Shown here: positions 10,621-21,086 of the stretch, piece after piece | How positions within the stretch are numbered: position 1 is the first letter of the stretch | Layout: each line of letters starts with the position of its first letter | DNA from: Anastrepha obliqua | Lineage: Eukaryota > Arthropoda > Insecta > Diptera > Tephritidae | DNA: 64,000 nucleotides | Assembly (NCBI RefSeq): GCF_027943255.1 | Contig: NC_072895.1 | Location: forward strand, 26,572,001 to 26,636,000 | Direction of reading: 5' to 3' | Notes under the pieces: model-generated | The model's database searches: none | Told to the model about the DNA's origin: nothing | Seen by the model: the letters and a program-made list of their open reading frames with translations, nothing else | Position numbers and translations under genes: made by a program

Positions 10621-10677
10621 CAAAGTTTCTGTCGTTTCTATTTTAACTCAGTCTTGTTTAGTTTAGAGTTCATCTTG

Positions 10678-10832
10678 TACACTCGAAGGTTTGCCATTGC
10701 CAGCTGAGGGGCGAACACTATTTGAACAACGTTTTTTATCATTTTGCCTTTCTATGCACAGAAATGCAAACCTACGCACTCCCAAATGGTAGTCATGCAC
10801 CAACCTATTCGGTTACGGCGGCCACTCTTTAT
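10678..10832 (-). mobile_element. SINE, tRNA-like 5' part (right half of split copy)
   Basis: Starts with the TA duplicated by mariner insertion, then CACTCGAAGGTTTGCCATTG and GAGGGGCGA, the body of the SINE, and ends with its tRNA-like head. Read on the minus strand from 10832 there is GCCGCCGTAACCGAATAGG (box A region) and a diverged box B near 10780. It joins with 7726-7820 to make one SINE copy once the mariner is removed. Confidence 0.75.
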
Positions 10833-12529
10833 TACACAACAATTTTAGATGATGTTAAGCTAGAATTTATTTTCCAGCCGGACAATGTCATTATTTACTA
10901 TATCTCACACGAGACAAGAGAGTTGTTGGAATCTTGAGGAATCCTAACCCTTGATTAGCCAGCGCTTAGTGCCAAATTGAGTTTCCCACCGGAAACTTTT
11001 TATAATCTAAGGATTTCTGTTATGTCCCTCAATTTAAGGATGTAATGGAACTCAAGCTGGCAATAAAAGAATAATGAGGAAAATGAGTCCTTAAGTGTGG
11101 AGGAAGTAGGGCTCAGGCCAGGACTAGGCCAAGCGTTAGGAATCTGTCCTGAATCAAAGAAATCAGTAACTTTAGATTTCGTTCGTATTATTGCTGTGTT
11201 TTTGATGCACTGCTGATAAAGCGTCCAGCATCCCATTGTTAAACCACTTTATTCCTAGAATCTTGCCTCATGGGACTTCTATCTCTTTTCTAAAGTAAAA
11301 TCTACATTGCAAAAACAAGATTTGAGTCCGCTATGAAAGAACACGAGGCAGGCGACCCAAAGTGGTGCACAAAAGAAACTCTTCACTGATGCTTCGAAAA
11401 ACCGAAAAATTTGCAGGGAGCGGTCTAGGGGGAGGTTTAGGATGAGTTTTTTTTAAATAAAAGTAATGGCAAGTAATGCCTTACAGTGTCAGCCTCGGTA
11501 CATAATAGCCACACCTCGTATACCGTTCCCGAATGAGGTGGGCAAAACTGATATAATTTCACTTGCCTACAGCAGAATTACACCCACTGTGCACATTTGC
11601 ACTATAACCAGCACAGTAAGCGAAGCTACGAATTGATGCCACCGCTTGCTGCAAGAGAACAAATGCTGTTACAATTACAGAAAACAGACTCCTGGTGATG
11701 CACGCAGCTCCGAGCGAAACGGCAGGCAGCGAGACTTTGTTACGTTTACATTTATAAGATTTCCAGTAGTTGGTTTTAAAGTCAGTTTGAGCCTTGCTTT
11801 GTGGTAAACTCAGGCAGATGCTACACCAACTAAACGCAATAACAACAACGAAAGCCAAAAAACAAGACTTACAACAAATACACGACAGACGATGTGTAAT
11901 TAAAAGAAATTGAATAGCCGCAATCGCAATTTGCATGGGGTCGCGAGCAAATAAATGAATATGTATGAGAATTTATGTATGTATGTGTGTGTGTATGTAT
12001 GTGCTGTACATACAATCATAAAATCTAATGGTGTAATAAGGTGACAAAATTATCTGACGCCAAACTACCGTTGCACAATGTTGCTGGTGGGCAGGTGGCA
12101 GGCCGCAGGCGGCACAAGGCAGGCGTTAGTGGCATGTGGCCGCTGTTGACTTAGCATTGGACATTTGTGGCATGCAACACCAGTTACACTTGTTGTCAGC
12201 TGGTGAATCCTGTCGTGCGCCACTAGTTGCTTGCAAGCAATTTCATATTCAGCTGTGACGTTCCGCCAGCGGTTGATTTGAGTATTTTATGGGACCTCCT
12301 CTGTGTTAAATCTACTCGTACGCATGCACAGTCTGTCGAATGGAAGCGTGACTGTCAGAGTCTGGAAATTATTTGACCAATTCTAGTCTAACAAACTGCA
12401 TTGTACGGGCTTCAAATATTTATAATACGCAAATATTCAATAAAATGTACAGTTACCACCCTTAGCTATGGTAGAGGTGTTGCCTGAGTGACGCACCTCA
12501 GACCCAATTATCACAAAAGACGTCTTTTT
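10833..12529. other. Intergenic, no gene seen
   Basis: No coding family recognised. A TATG/TG microsatellite lies at about 11970-12003, and a patch near 11365-11420 contains a FTDASK-like reading reminiscent of an RNase H start but too short to call. The remainder looks like ordinary single-copy AT-rich fly DNA. Confidence 0.4.
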
Positions 12530-12715
12530 GATACACCACTTTAGAACCACTGCTTTTTGTTAGCCGAACCATCCCGATTTGACTATGAATCTGCCGAGCA
12601 TACGATATCGAGGTCTTTCGAATATATACCGGTGCCCACGCTACAGTTCATCTTGGATCCATCAGTGTAAAGTGCAGTTGTGTTCTCTTTGACTACTGAA
12701 TTCAAACCACATTCT
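12530..12715 (-). pseudogene. LINE RNase H N-terminal fragment
   Basis: On the minus strand a frame near 12700-12590 reads ALYTDGSKMNCSVGTGIYS, the first acidic motif of a LINE RNase H domain, then becomes degenerate. It abuts a SINE at 12716 with no visible duplication. The other RNase H motifs are absent. Confidence 0.6.
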
Positions 12716-12898
12716 TTGCCGGCACGGCAGATATTTTTTATGAGGATCTTTTTCATGGTAGAAATACACTCTGAGATTTGTCATTGCCTGCCGAGGGGCG
12801 ACTGATATTATAAACAACTTTTCTTAATTTTGGTGTTTCACCGAAATTCGAACCTAAGTTCTCTCTGAATTCCCATTCCACTACGGTTGCCATGTACA
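12716..12898 (-). mobile_element. SINE copy, 3'-truncated, with tRNA-like head
   Basis: Minus-strand copy of the SINE family. From 12898 leftwards: a box A-like TAGTGGAATGGG, then box B GGTTCGAATTTC at about 12844-12855, then the body with the CTGCCGAGGGGCGA block, stopping within the ACGGCAGATA block at 12716. Box B keeps the GGTTCGAA core of an internal RNA polymerase III promoter. Confidence 0.75.
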
Positions 12899-13087
12899 CA
12901 CCGTAAAAGTCCACAAATGCCACTTGTAACTGCAGCAAAATATTTCAAGAAGTCGAAGACGTTCATAAATAAGAGCGTTCCAGGGTATACCGTTTCAAAG
13001 TATTTGGAAAACTCAAGCAGTGCCATTAGACTGGCTGCAGGGTATATTGGTGAAAATCTCAATGAAAATTGCGCCTTCTTAATGTGG

Positions 13088-14030
13088 TAAATGGAGGGGA
13101 ATCATACTGTTCTACGTCACACTCAAAGTCCTCTGCAAAGTCATTCTCAGCGAAAAAATTGATAGCACTTTGCGTAGACAACAAGTTGGATTTAGGCCGA
13201 GAAAATCGTGCGTGGACCAAATTGCCACCCTTCGGATCATTGCTGAACCGATTTTCGAAATGCGGGGAACTCTCTACTTTGTCTTCATGGACTTTAAGAA
13301 ATCTTTTGAGAGCGTCATAGTATATGAACGCTCCGTCGTAAAGGCGTTCCAGATAAATTTGTAAACCTAATAAGTCTCAATATACTGTCCCAATTGAATC
13401 AATTGAAGGAGTGTCGCTACTGTTGTTTCTAATTGTAATCGATGATATGCTAAACAATGTCCTTGCCGCTAAACCTGGCATAAGCATCCTCTGGAACCCA
13501 ATCAGTATGGAATATCTAGATGATCTCGATTGTACTGCTGATATTGCTTTATGGTTACAACAACGGGGACACATGCAACCCGAACTGGGAGATGGGGCTA
13601 CCTGCGGAGATCGCGTTGAGTTGTGTATTAACATTGAAAATACGAAGTCTATGGCCATTAATGACACTCGACCTGGCGCATTCTCAATGTACGGACAAGC
13701 CATAGAAAGTGTAAAAAAATTTGTCTACTTAGGTAGCCAAATCACCCTTGGCGAAGAGCTGCTTACTCCAAGCGAACCAGGTCCGGTTGAGATTGACATA
13801 CACGAACGGAAATGGAAATGGATAGGCCATGAAAACCGAAAATCTGCGACTAACATCAGCAGAATGTCTCTGGACTGGAATCCTCAAGACTCTCGCCGAA
13901 AACGGCGAAGCGATTGGTTGACTTGACCACACATAAAGTCAAAAGCCGCAAATCGACCTCATTGGAATTTATTTGTATCGGCACCTTGTGCCCTCTGCCG
14001 GTGCGATAACTAATAATAATAATACCGTAT
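13088..14030 (+). pseudogene. RTE-type LINE with internal deletions and TAA tail
   Basis: Reverse transcriptase frames in order: LRRQQVGFRPRKSCVDQIAT, LYFVFMDFKKSFESV, LLFLIVIDDMLNNVLAAKP, a ruined catalytic box (LDCTADIAL where YADD is expected), INIENTKSMAIND, KFVYLGSQIT, and then directly the C-terminal GHENRKSATNISRMSLDWNP. The thumb between LGSQIT and the C-terminus is deleted, as is the loop between the FDF and LSPLL motifs. The element ends with CTAATAATAATAAT at about 14010-14027, a TAA-repeat 3' tail. At least two frameshifts. Confidence 0.78.
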
Positions 14031-14184
14031 ACCGAAGTTGGAAAGCTTGACGTCCTCGTCGGACAAAAAAAAAAATTTACCTAACTAAAGCAAGATCAGG
14101 AGATCATTGATTTAGTGATCATTGAAGGTGGGACGGTGGAACGACGTAACCTTGGATAGATACAGATGACGAAAGGTTGTGAAT

Positions 14185-14345
14185 GAGCTGTCGTCTCATA
14201 CCAGCCCTATTGAAAATGTTTGAGTAAGAGTTAAGCAAAAATTCAAAGGCAAACAAATATGGACGCTCAAACAGTTATCAAGACAAATTCGGATGATTTG
14301 GAGCCGCCAAACTACGACTCGAAGGTGAGTAGCCATTATAGGTAA
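14185..14345 (+). pseudogene. Tc1-like transposase C-terminal fragment
   Basis: The plus strand reads SPIENVWVRV-like (a stop replaces W), then KQIWTLKQLSRQIRMIW. This matches the C-terminus of Tc1-type transposases, where the glutamate of PIEN is the third catalytic residue. Only this end is present. The upstream 100 bp show no transposase signal. Confidence 0.6.
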
Positions 14346-14529
14346 TGATGACTTACAACTACGAGTAGCAGCAATGAACACCGCCTTCAGAATAAGAGAA
14401 TGGCTTTTGGAATGCTACGATGTTGAGTTAGTGGATGGATAGTGTTGTTTTAGACAGCCAATGGCTTACTAGCAACTCAGCAGATTTTACTACCGCTACC
14501 CTACACTTTAGATTAGAGTTTAAGGTAAA

Positions 14530-14602
14530 GTTCCCTACGCTGAAACTGTAGGTTCAGCTCGGCCAAACACCCAAAAAGGAAGAACGCGTCAATGATAACA
14601 CT
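14530..14602 (+). mobile_element. SINE 3' fragment
   Basis: Contains CAGCTCGGCCAAACACCCAA and then ACGCGTCAATGATAAC, the 3' terminal block of the SINE family in plus orientation. Only the last 70 bp or so are present. Confidence 0.6.
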
Positions 14603-15534
14603 GCTTCAAATTGTTTTTCATGCGCGGAACTCATTTTCCCAAAAACCTTCCTACTTATAAATTTCTCACAAAACTAACAAAGTGCACAAAGCGCATTGCG
14701 ACAAGGAAGCACCCACCTGTTTAGCAGCATTAACATTTTTTTGAAACGGAACTCAAGTTTGAATTTTACCGGTCACGCTTCCATTAGAGAGACTGTACGT
14801 ATGTCAATGCGACTGAGGAAATGAAGCTTGCCAGGAGATGCTCATAAAATTCGGGCTTTGCAGCAGTGGACAGCTCACATCTGGCGCAGCGTTCAGTGAG
14901 CAGAGATCATTAAATGTACTCTGTTGCTGTTTATTCAGGCTAATTAATTGGCCAAAGATATAGCAACTGGCGTGGACTCCACCGCGCACCGCATTAAACC
15001 GAGCAGTCCATCGTGTTTTATTGCTTGTCGCAGCCGTGGAGTCCCAAGTATTTAGTTGCACGTTAAACATGGAGCTCTTCTATTTTTCTGCCATTACCAT
15101 TTCATTGGATTCCGCTGGCCTCACGAAAATCACGGCATATGTGACGGGCTGGATGCTCCGAAGAGTCTAAACGAAATCATAATAACTGTCGCAATTACTA
15201 TGTTTACCCATATTCTGAGGCACATAAGCCTATAAGCACATACACACGTACGTATGAATGGATTTTGATTGGCGCATGTGGCGTGCATTTAATGTCTTCA
15301 TTTGTGACGAACAAACCGCAGCTGCCGCTAGAGCGCTCGCTTTTGTTGCTTTGGGAGGGAAATATGCTTTCATCTGCATAGCTTCGTATCTTACATACAT
15401 TTAGCATAAGCCGTTCATGTTTTTTATTACATCTCCTGGCGTTAAAAGCGTAAATATTTAGATTACCAAGTTAATTACTATCATTACACCATAAAATATA
15501 TATCCTGAACTCAGTAATTATAACACTTTGCAGG
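14603..15534. other. Intergenic, no gene seen
   Basis: No motif-bearing frame on either strand. Short CA-type runs near 15240 and ordinary base composition. Confidence 0.4.
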
Positions 15535-16110
15535 GGTTTTCAATACGAACGCTCGAACTTTGGCAGTGCGTAGTTGCCATCGCGAAGTTGGTTCCAAAAG
15601 ACCTGAATTTCATGCAAAAAAGGCACCGCGTTGACCAGGAATTTTCGCCAGACGGTAAGACAGGTAATGGGGACTATTGGGGAGACATTTGTTGGGGACT
15701 CGTTGTGAGACATTCACGTAAAGTAATTCGCCATAAAAGAAAGGATTTGTGGGAAAACAACTCATGAATTTTGCGCCCTTAAAACGTACCGCTGCACAGT
15801 GCCATCATTGTCCTTGAACTTGCGCTCACGAATTGAACTTTGTTTTATCGGGTCAAAAAAACCAAAAAGAGTACGGGGAACGCGTTTCAGCAGCCGCAAG
15901 CTGTAATTTTACTATCGATGACGGCTCTGATGGCTATTTCGAAAATATTCATAGAGTCCCAGAAATGCTTCGAGAGCTGGATCAAACGCTGGCATAAGTG
16001 CGTTGCAGTTGATGGGGAGTACTTTGAAGGCGATAATATCACTTTTGTGGAATAAATTTGTATTTGAAACTTTCTGAATATATTCCGGGAACTTTTCGAT
16101 CAAAATGGTG
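15535..16110 (+). pseudogene. Mariner transposase remnant
   Basis: Frames in series match mariner transposase: LVPKDLNFMQKRHRVD (linker before the catalytic domain), then WENNS.ILRP.NVPLHSAIIVLE where HDNAPSH would carry the second catalytic aspartate (changed here, stop present), then CFESWIKRWHKCVAVDGEYF, the family C-terminus. The first catalytic aspartate region is deleted and the body contains stops. The 3' end around 16070-16110 has AT-rich sequence resembling a mariner right end, but a matching left end was not found. Confidence 0.7.
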
Positions 16111-16469
16111 TACGAGTATGCATGTTAGCGCTTCTCTAAAGCAGTGTTTTGCCTTCTTTTTCACTGGGTCGCTTTGCTTATTTGACTATAACTCAAAAGT
16201 TCAGAATCAGACTTTCAGGGGTTGTTGTGGATAGTCTCAGCTGTTAATAAAAAACAAGTTAAAAATCTCTTGTTTATCAACAATAAAAATGACAACAACA
16301 AAAATTAATCAAAGGCAAATCCCTTTTTTTCATGGATGACAACAGAGAAATGAAAAAAAAATTTTTGTTTTTCAAAAACGACAAAAAATTTTTTTTAAAT
16401 AAAAATTCGCGTTTTTCAAAAATTAAAAAAAAAAAAATTTTAATAAAAATTCTCATTTTTCAAAAATAA
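16111..16469. other. AT-rich non-coding DNA
   Basis: Dominated by A and T runs; it grades into the tandem array. No gene seen. Confidence 0.4.
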
Positions 16470-16617
16470 TACTACGAAATTAGAAACAAAGTTCCCTAGA
16501 AATTTTAAAATATTAGAAGAATATAGTTTTTTCAATTTTAAAAGGATTTGAAGATATTTCAGGTTAAAAAAGTGTATATCAAATTGTCAAAAAAAATTTT
16601 TCCCCAGAAATTTTTAA

Positions 16618-17941
16618 TATAAATGGTGGTTAAATTTGAAGGGCCGATGTTGAATGTAAACCAAACCTAAATGTTAGACTTTCTTTTATATTTGATTTGA
16701 CATTTTTCAATTTCAGACTAACTCAATTTTAACCATAATATATAATAAAGCAACGCGTTAAAGTTATTCAGGCTTATTATGAAAACGGGCGTTCAAATCA
16801 AAATGCATATCGCGCTCTTCGTGATTTTTTCGGTCAATTCAATCGTCCAAATGTGCGTACAATCGGAAAAATTGTGCAAAAATTTGAGCAAACCGGGTCT
16901 GTCGGAGATGTGAAAACACCAGTGCATGCTCGTACAGCTCGTACTGCAGAAAATATTGCTGCTGTTCGCGATAGTGTGGTTGAAGAGCCGTCCACCTCAC
17001 CTCGTCGTCGTGTCCGACAATTGCACCTCTCACGCTCGTCGTTGATGAACATTATGAATAAAGACTTCCCTTTAGACGCTTAGAAGGTGCAATTGACTCA
17101 AGAACTAAAGCCTTTTGACCATTTCAAGCGTCTTCAATGGTCAGAATAGTGGCAGGAAATGCTAACAGTGAACGACCAATTTTCGAAGAAAATCATCTTC
17201 AGTGATGAGGCACATTTTCACCTCAGTGGATTCGTCAACAAGCAGAATTGCCGCATTAGGGCGAATGATAATCCAAGAGTGATTGCGGAAAAACCAATGC
17301 ACCCACAAAGAGTGACTGTTTGGTGCGGTTTATGGGCCGGCGGCATCATTGGGCCGGTTTGGTATTTTTTCCAAAATGAGGCCGGTCAGGCAGTTACTGT
17401 GAATAGTGTTCGCTATCGTGAGATGATAACGAACTTTTTATGGCCCGAATTGGAAGATATGGATGTGGACGATATGTGGTTTCAACAGGACGGTACCACT
17501 TCTCACACAGCTAACGAAACAATGGCTCTTTTGCCCGAAAAATTTGATGGCCGAATAATCTCTCGTTGCGGCGATGTCAATTAGCCGCCAAGATCATGTG
17601 ATTTGACACCGTTGGACTTCTTTCTTTGAGGTTCTTTGAAAGAAAAGGTGTACGTCGATAAGCCAGCAACAATTCAAGAGCTAAAGGAGCTACTACGATG
17701 AGATAATTCGGCACATTAACGGCATCGAACCTCAATTATACCTCACCGTCATCGAAAATTTTGACCATCGGATGGAGTAGTGCCGCCGAGGCGGCGGCGG
17801 CTATTTGGCCTATATTTTATTTCATGCGTAATTGAGGCAGACCAGTATTATCTTAGTAAAGAGAAATTATAACAATTTCTTAAAAAAATTCTACTTTATT
17901 TAAAATCAACACCGGCCTTTGAAAGTTAACCACCCTTTATA
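16618..17941 (+). mobile_element. DD41D (rosa-type) mariner-like element
   Basis: Terminal inverted repeats of about 35 bp: left TAAATGGTGGTTAAATTTGA from 16620, right end reading inward TAAAGGGTGGTTAACTTTCA from 17939. Both continue to a GGCCGRTGTTGA block. TA duplications flank at 16618-16619 and 17940-17941. The element is 1.32 kb, full length for this group, and sits in the 150-bp tandem array, which closes up when it is removed. It encodes one broken transposase. A shorter relative is at 32351-33290. Confidence 0.88.
16760..17800 (+). pseudogene. DD41D transposase, broken by stops
   Basis: The N-terminal helix-turn-helix (VKVIQAYYENGRSNQNAYRA) and second DNA-binding half (RTIGKIVQKFEQTGSV) lead to the catalytic domain. 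FSDEAHFHLSGF carries the first aspartate (codon 17204), WFQQDGTTSHTANET the second (17489), and LTPLDFF the third (17615). Counting codons gives exactly 41 residues between the last two, the DD41D spacing known as rosa in tephritids. Stops occur at the LDA-end near 17083, after QWSE near 17147, at the VN-to-PPRS position (about 17581) and later. All three catalytic residues survive, but the frame does not. Confidence 0.85.
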
Positions 17942-18800
17942 ATAGAACTTTCCCCAAAAAAAGTTTCTCGAAAATTATATTTTATCCTAGAAAAATTGTT
18001 TTTTTTTAATAAAAAGAATTGAAGATATTTAAAAAAAAAAATTGTACCTAATTCTCAAAAAATTCTTTCTCCAGAAATTTTTAATAAATATTAGAACTTT
18101 CCCCCAAAAATTTTTTCAAACAGTTTATTTGAACCTAAAAAATTATTTTGTTTTTAAAGTTAAAAAGAACTGAAGATATTTCACATTAAAATTGTATACC
18201 ACTCACAAAATTTGTTCCCCAGAAATTTGGAGTAAACAATAAAATTTTTTCGAAAATTATATAATATCCTAAAAAATTATAATTTTTTTTTTAAGTTAAA
18301 AAGAACTGAAGATATTTCATATTAAGAAACTGTATACCAAATTCTCAAAAAAAATGTTGCGCAGAAATGTTTAATAAATTATAAAACTTTTCCCAAAAAA
18401 AGTTTTTCGAAAAGTATATTTTATCTTAAACATTTTTTTCGATTTTAAAAAGGGACTGAAGATATTTCACATTAAAAAACTGTACACCAAATTCTCAAAA
18501 AATTGATTAACCAGAAATTTTTAATAAACAAAACTTTTCCGAAAATATTTTTCGAAAAATACCTATATTTTAACTTAAAAATTTTTTTTTGTTTTTAATG
18601 TTAAAAGGAACTGAAAATATTTCACATTAAAAAACTGTATTTCAAATTCTCAAGAAAATTCTTCCCCAGAAATTTTGAGTAAATAATACAACTTTTTCAA
18701 AAAAATTGTTCCCTAGAAATTTGTGATAAATAACAGAACTCTTCCAAAAAACGGATTTCGAAAAGTATATCTGATCCTAAAAAAATAGTTTTGTCAGTCA

Positions 18801-20282
18801 TCTTATTTTACTCAGGCCAAAAAATAAACCAGTTTTCAGAAAAATTTTACGACAATGTCCAAAATATTTCAATAACTTGACACTTAGTTGCTTAGCAACT
18901 AACGGAGAGAATGAAGAAGAATTCCAAGGCAAAATTTAATTGCTTCCAGTTTTGGCTGAAATATTCTTGCGAAAATCTTCTACGAGTATTCGATTAATTT
19001 CTGCTAAATGTAAGCCCACATAAGCCTACTCGCATAGCGACGCTTGCGGCCTTTTTAATTTCCTTGCCACACTTATATGAACTCTATTTCATGTTTTCAA
19101 AATTAAACCACAGGATAAAAAAATGCGTTTCAGAGCGATTTCAGTTATTACTTTTTAATAAGAGTAATAGCTTTAAAACACCTCCTTTTGCTGCTGCTCT
19201 GTTGAATGTAAACCGCAGCCAGCAGTAAAACTATAAATTTAGCTTATGCTACTCGCAGGTGTTATTGCCGCAGTGTTGTTGTTACCAGATCTACCGTAAA
19301 GTTTGCGTGCATTGTTTATGCAAAGAATGGGCGGTGATTTGCCTTGCGATCGTATTCGTCTTTGTTGTTGCAATCGAGTTTATTAGCGTTCTTAACAATT
19401 AACTTAAAGCATCATTTAATTAAACCACCATTCGAGGTGGCAACAACTGTAACTTGCAAAATCTTTCATGTTAACGCCGCAGCGCCACATCGCCGCGTTG
19501 TTGACTTGTTGTTGGCACTTAATGGGTGATAATAATTGTTACGGTGTCAAACCATTGAACACTAATCACAACACTGCGCTCCGAACGGTTAGCTGCACAG
19601 CTCCACAGCTCCGCACCTGCACAACGTCAGCTGTTCCGAAAGTAAGCCAGCAAATGTGGCACACCGAGCGTTTAATGATGCAACAATAAAGTAAATTTTC
19701 ATTGCGGATTATTATGCATTATTGCATCATTTCCTTATTAGAATGCGTTATTCCTCTTCGTCTGGTTTTTCATGTTATTAAAGGTGAATTTCTGGCCTTC
19801 TTGGCTCTCCGATGTGCAAAAGTGGTGGCCACGTGCCGTTCTTTTTTATTGTGTTTCTATTGTTGTGGAGTTGTTGGAGTTGCAATGGGATCAGCTGCCT
19901 GAGCTGCCTGACGGTAACAGCGTAATTGAAATGGTTGCCTTCGTGCAATAATCAGGTGACACTCGAGGCCTTAACGGCAACAATTCAGTATCACTTGGAG
20001 TGGCTGTTTTTGTTTTTTCGCACTGTTGTTGGTGCTACTGTCACTGCGAATTGAGTGTCAAGTGCTTAGAGTCCGACAGTTACAGTGCTGAAAGTTTCTG
20101 CTGCACGCCTATGAGCGACAAATAAGTTACGATGCAGGATAACTCCGCTGTGGGTGAAACCTTAAGTGGTGCCAACAAGCACCAACCGTTGAGATATTTC
20201 CAATTCCCAAGTTGATAGCTAATGCCCTTATCCACTAGATTTTTAATTTTTGAAAATTATATTGGATTAAGTGAATTTTTTT
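18801..20282. other. Intergenic, no gene seen
   Basis: Mixed composition with TTGTTG/TGTTGC-rich patches typical of fly intergenic DNA. Short frames (19344-19902) have no recognisable domain. Confidence 0.4.
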
Positions 20283-20525
20283 GCTTTATGTAGACTACGG
20301 GATTCTGCGGAAAACTTTTGGAACTTTACACGTTAGGAATGTCAAGTACCTAAGGCGATGGAATAATGAGTTGTATGAGCTTCACGACGAAATTGACAAA
20401 ATGCAGCGAGCAAAGATCCAGCTTCGTTGGCTGGGTCATGTCGTACAATCTCTCCGGCACTGAAAGTATTCCATGCAGTACCGACTATTGGTAGCAGAGG
20501 ATGACCACGTAATGCACCGAACACC
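20283..20525 (+). pseudogene. LINE C-terminal fragment (NELYELYDDID family)
   Basis: The plus strand reads RRWNNELYELHDEIDKMQ, AKIQLRWLGHVVQ and then decays. This matches the C-terminal signature seen better preserved at 25520-26015. Ends in a TATATA run at which a SINE 3' end begins. Confidence 0.65.
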
Positions 20526-20546
20526 ATTTATATATATTATATATAT

Positions 20547-20640
20547 AATTGGCGCGTACACCCTTTTTGGGTGTTTGGCCGAGCTCCTCCTCCTATTTGT
20601 GGTGTGCATCTTGATGTTGTTCCATAAATGTTGTTGTTCC
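20547..20640 (-). mobile_element. SINE 3' fragment
   Basis: AATTGGCGCGTACACCC, then GTGTTTGGCCGAGCTCCTCC and TATTTGTGGTGTGCATCTTG: the 3' terminal 90 bp of the SINE on the minus strand. A TATATATA run before 20547 is its AT-rich tail. Confidence 0.75.
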
Positions 20641-21036
20641 TAACATCAGTTAGATCCGACATAAACATTATAGAGGTTGGATTACAGCCACGCCCACGCT
20701 CCTTTAGACTAAGATTAATGTCCGTCCGTCCGAATGGTGTTATACAAACTGTAACTCGAGAAATAGCTTAGAAACTCAACTAGGACGCCTACTTTGGGTA
20801 CGAGCTAAGTTTACATTCTAAACGAGCGAAATCTGTCCACGCCTACATGCCATGGACGAAAGAAAATTATTCATTTGCAAGGATCGGCCAGCAGAAATGT
20901 GTCTGCAAGCAAATAGTTGGAGCGGCGAGATGGATTTTAGTCAGTTTCGGACAAATTAAATGCTACTTTTGCTCGGCCAGACGATGTTCGTGCCATTAGC
21001 GATAATGAAGAATTGGACGACTGCATCCAAAAACCA
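20641..21036. other. Non-coding, no gene seen
   Basis: Nothing recognised; contains a tandem GTCCGTCCGTCC run near 20718. Confidence 0.4.
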
Positions 21037-21073
21037 TACATTCTGTCAAAAACATATCGCGAATTGTTCATTT

Positions 21074-21086
21074 AAGAAGCGTATGT
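21074..21086. repeat. Target-site duplication (left), 13 bp
   Basis: AAGAAGCGTATGT occurs here and at 21969-21981, exactly bounding the LINE. Confidence 0.88.

Larger units (their letters stand above)
7820..10677 (+). mobile_element. Mariner element (DD34D type) interrupted by a LINE
   Basis: Mariner sequence occupies 7820-8322 and 10110-10677. It matches the mariner at 36302-37413 closely in both UTR and coding parts: GTTAGTGCGTTGGAAGT, then the start MSFEHRANI, then FNRQNVYRN-like and VHEWLTHFRAGCEDM regions. After the interrupting LINE come KLTKEQNLLRNQHSK and IKEARKDENFLYNIV. The right terminal repeat ends at about 10677 (AGTTTAGAGTTCATCTTG) followed by TA. The left terminal repeat is lost, together with about 20 bp of the SINE it landed in. 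Codons around all catalytic aspartates are missing or shifted. Confidence 0.8.
16470..18800. repeat. AT-rich tandem array, about 150-bp unit, split by a mobile element
   Basis: A recurring word GAAGATATTTCA is followed about 60 bp later by CCAGAAATTTTTAATAAA and then by ACTTTTCC..AAAAAGTTTTTCGAAA. The GAAGATATTT word starts at about 16550, 18021, 18172, 18308, 18458 and (variant GAAAATATTT) 18613. Spacings are 136-155 bp, and 148 bp across the gap once the 16618-17941 insertion is removed. At least six degenerate units are visible. Divergence between units is substantial, so the array is old. Confidence 0.8.

Noticed and set aside
11340..11420. FTDASK-like reading, possible RNase H start
   Set aside because: Only a few residues agree and neither flank continues the domain.
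16470..18800. Regular spacing of repeats, CRISPR-like at first sight
   Set aside because: Units of about 150 bp are repeats throughout, with no short constant repeat alternating with unique spacers, and the genome is eukaryotic.
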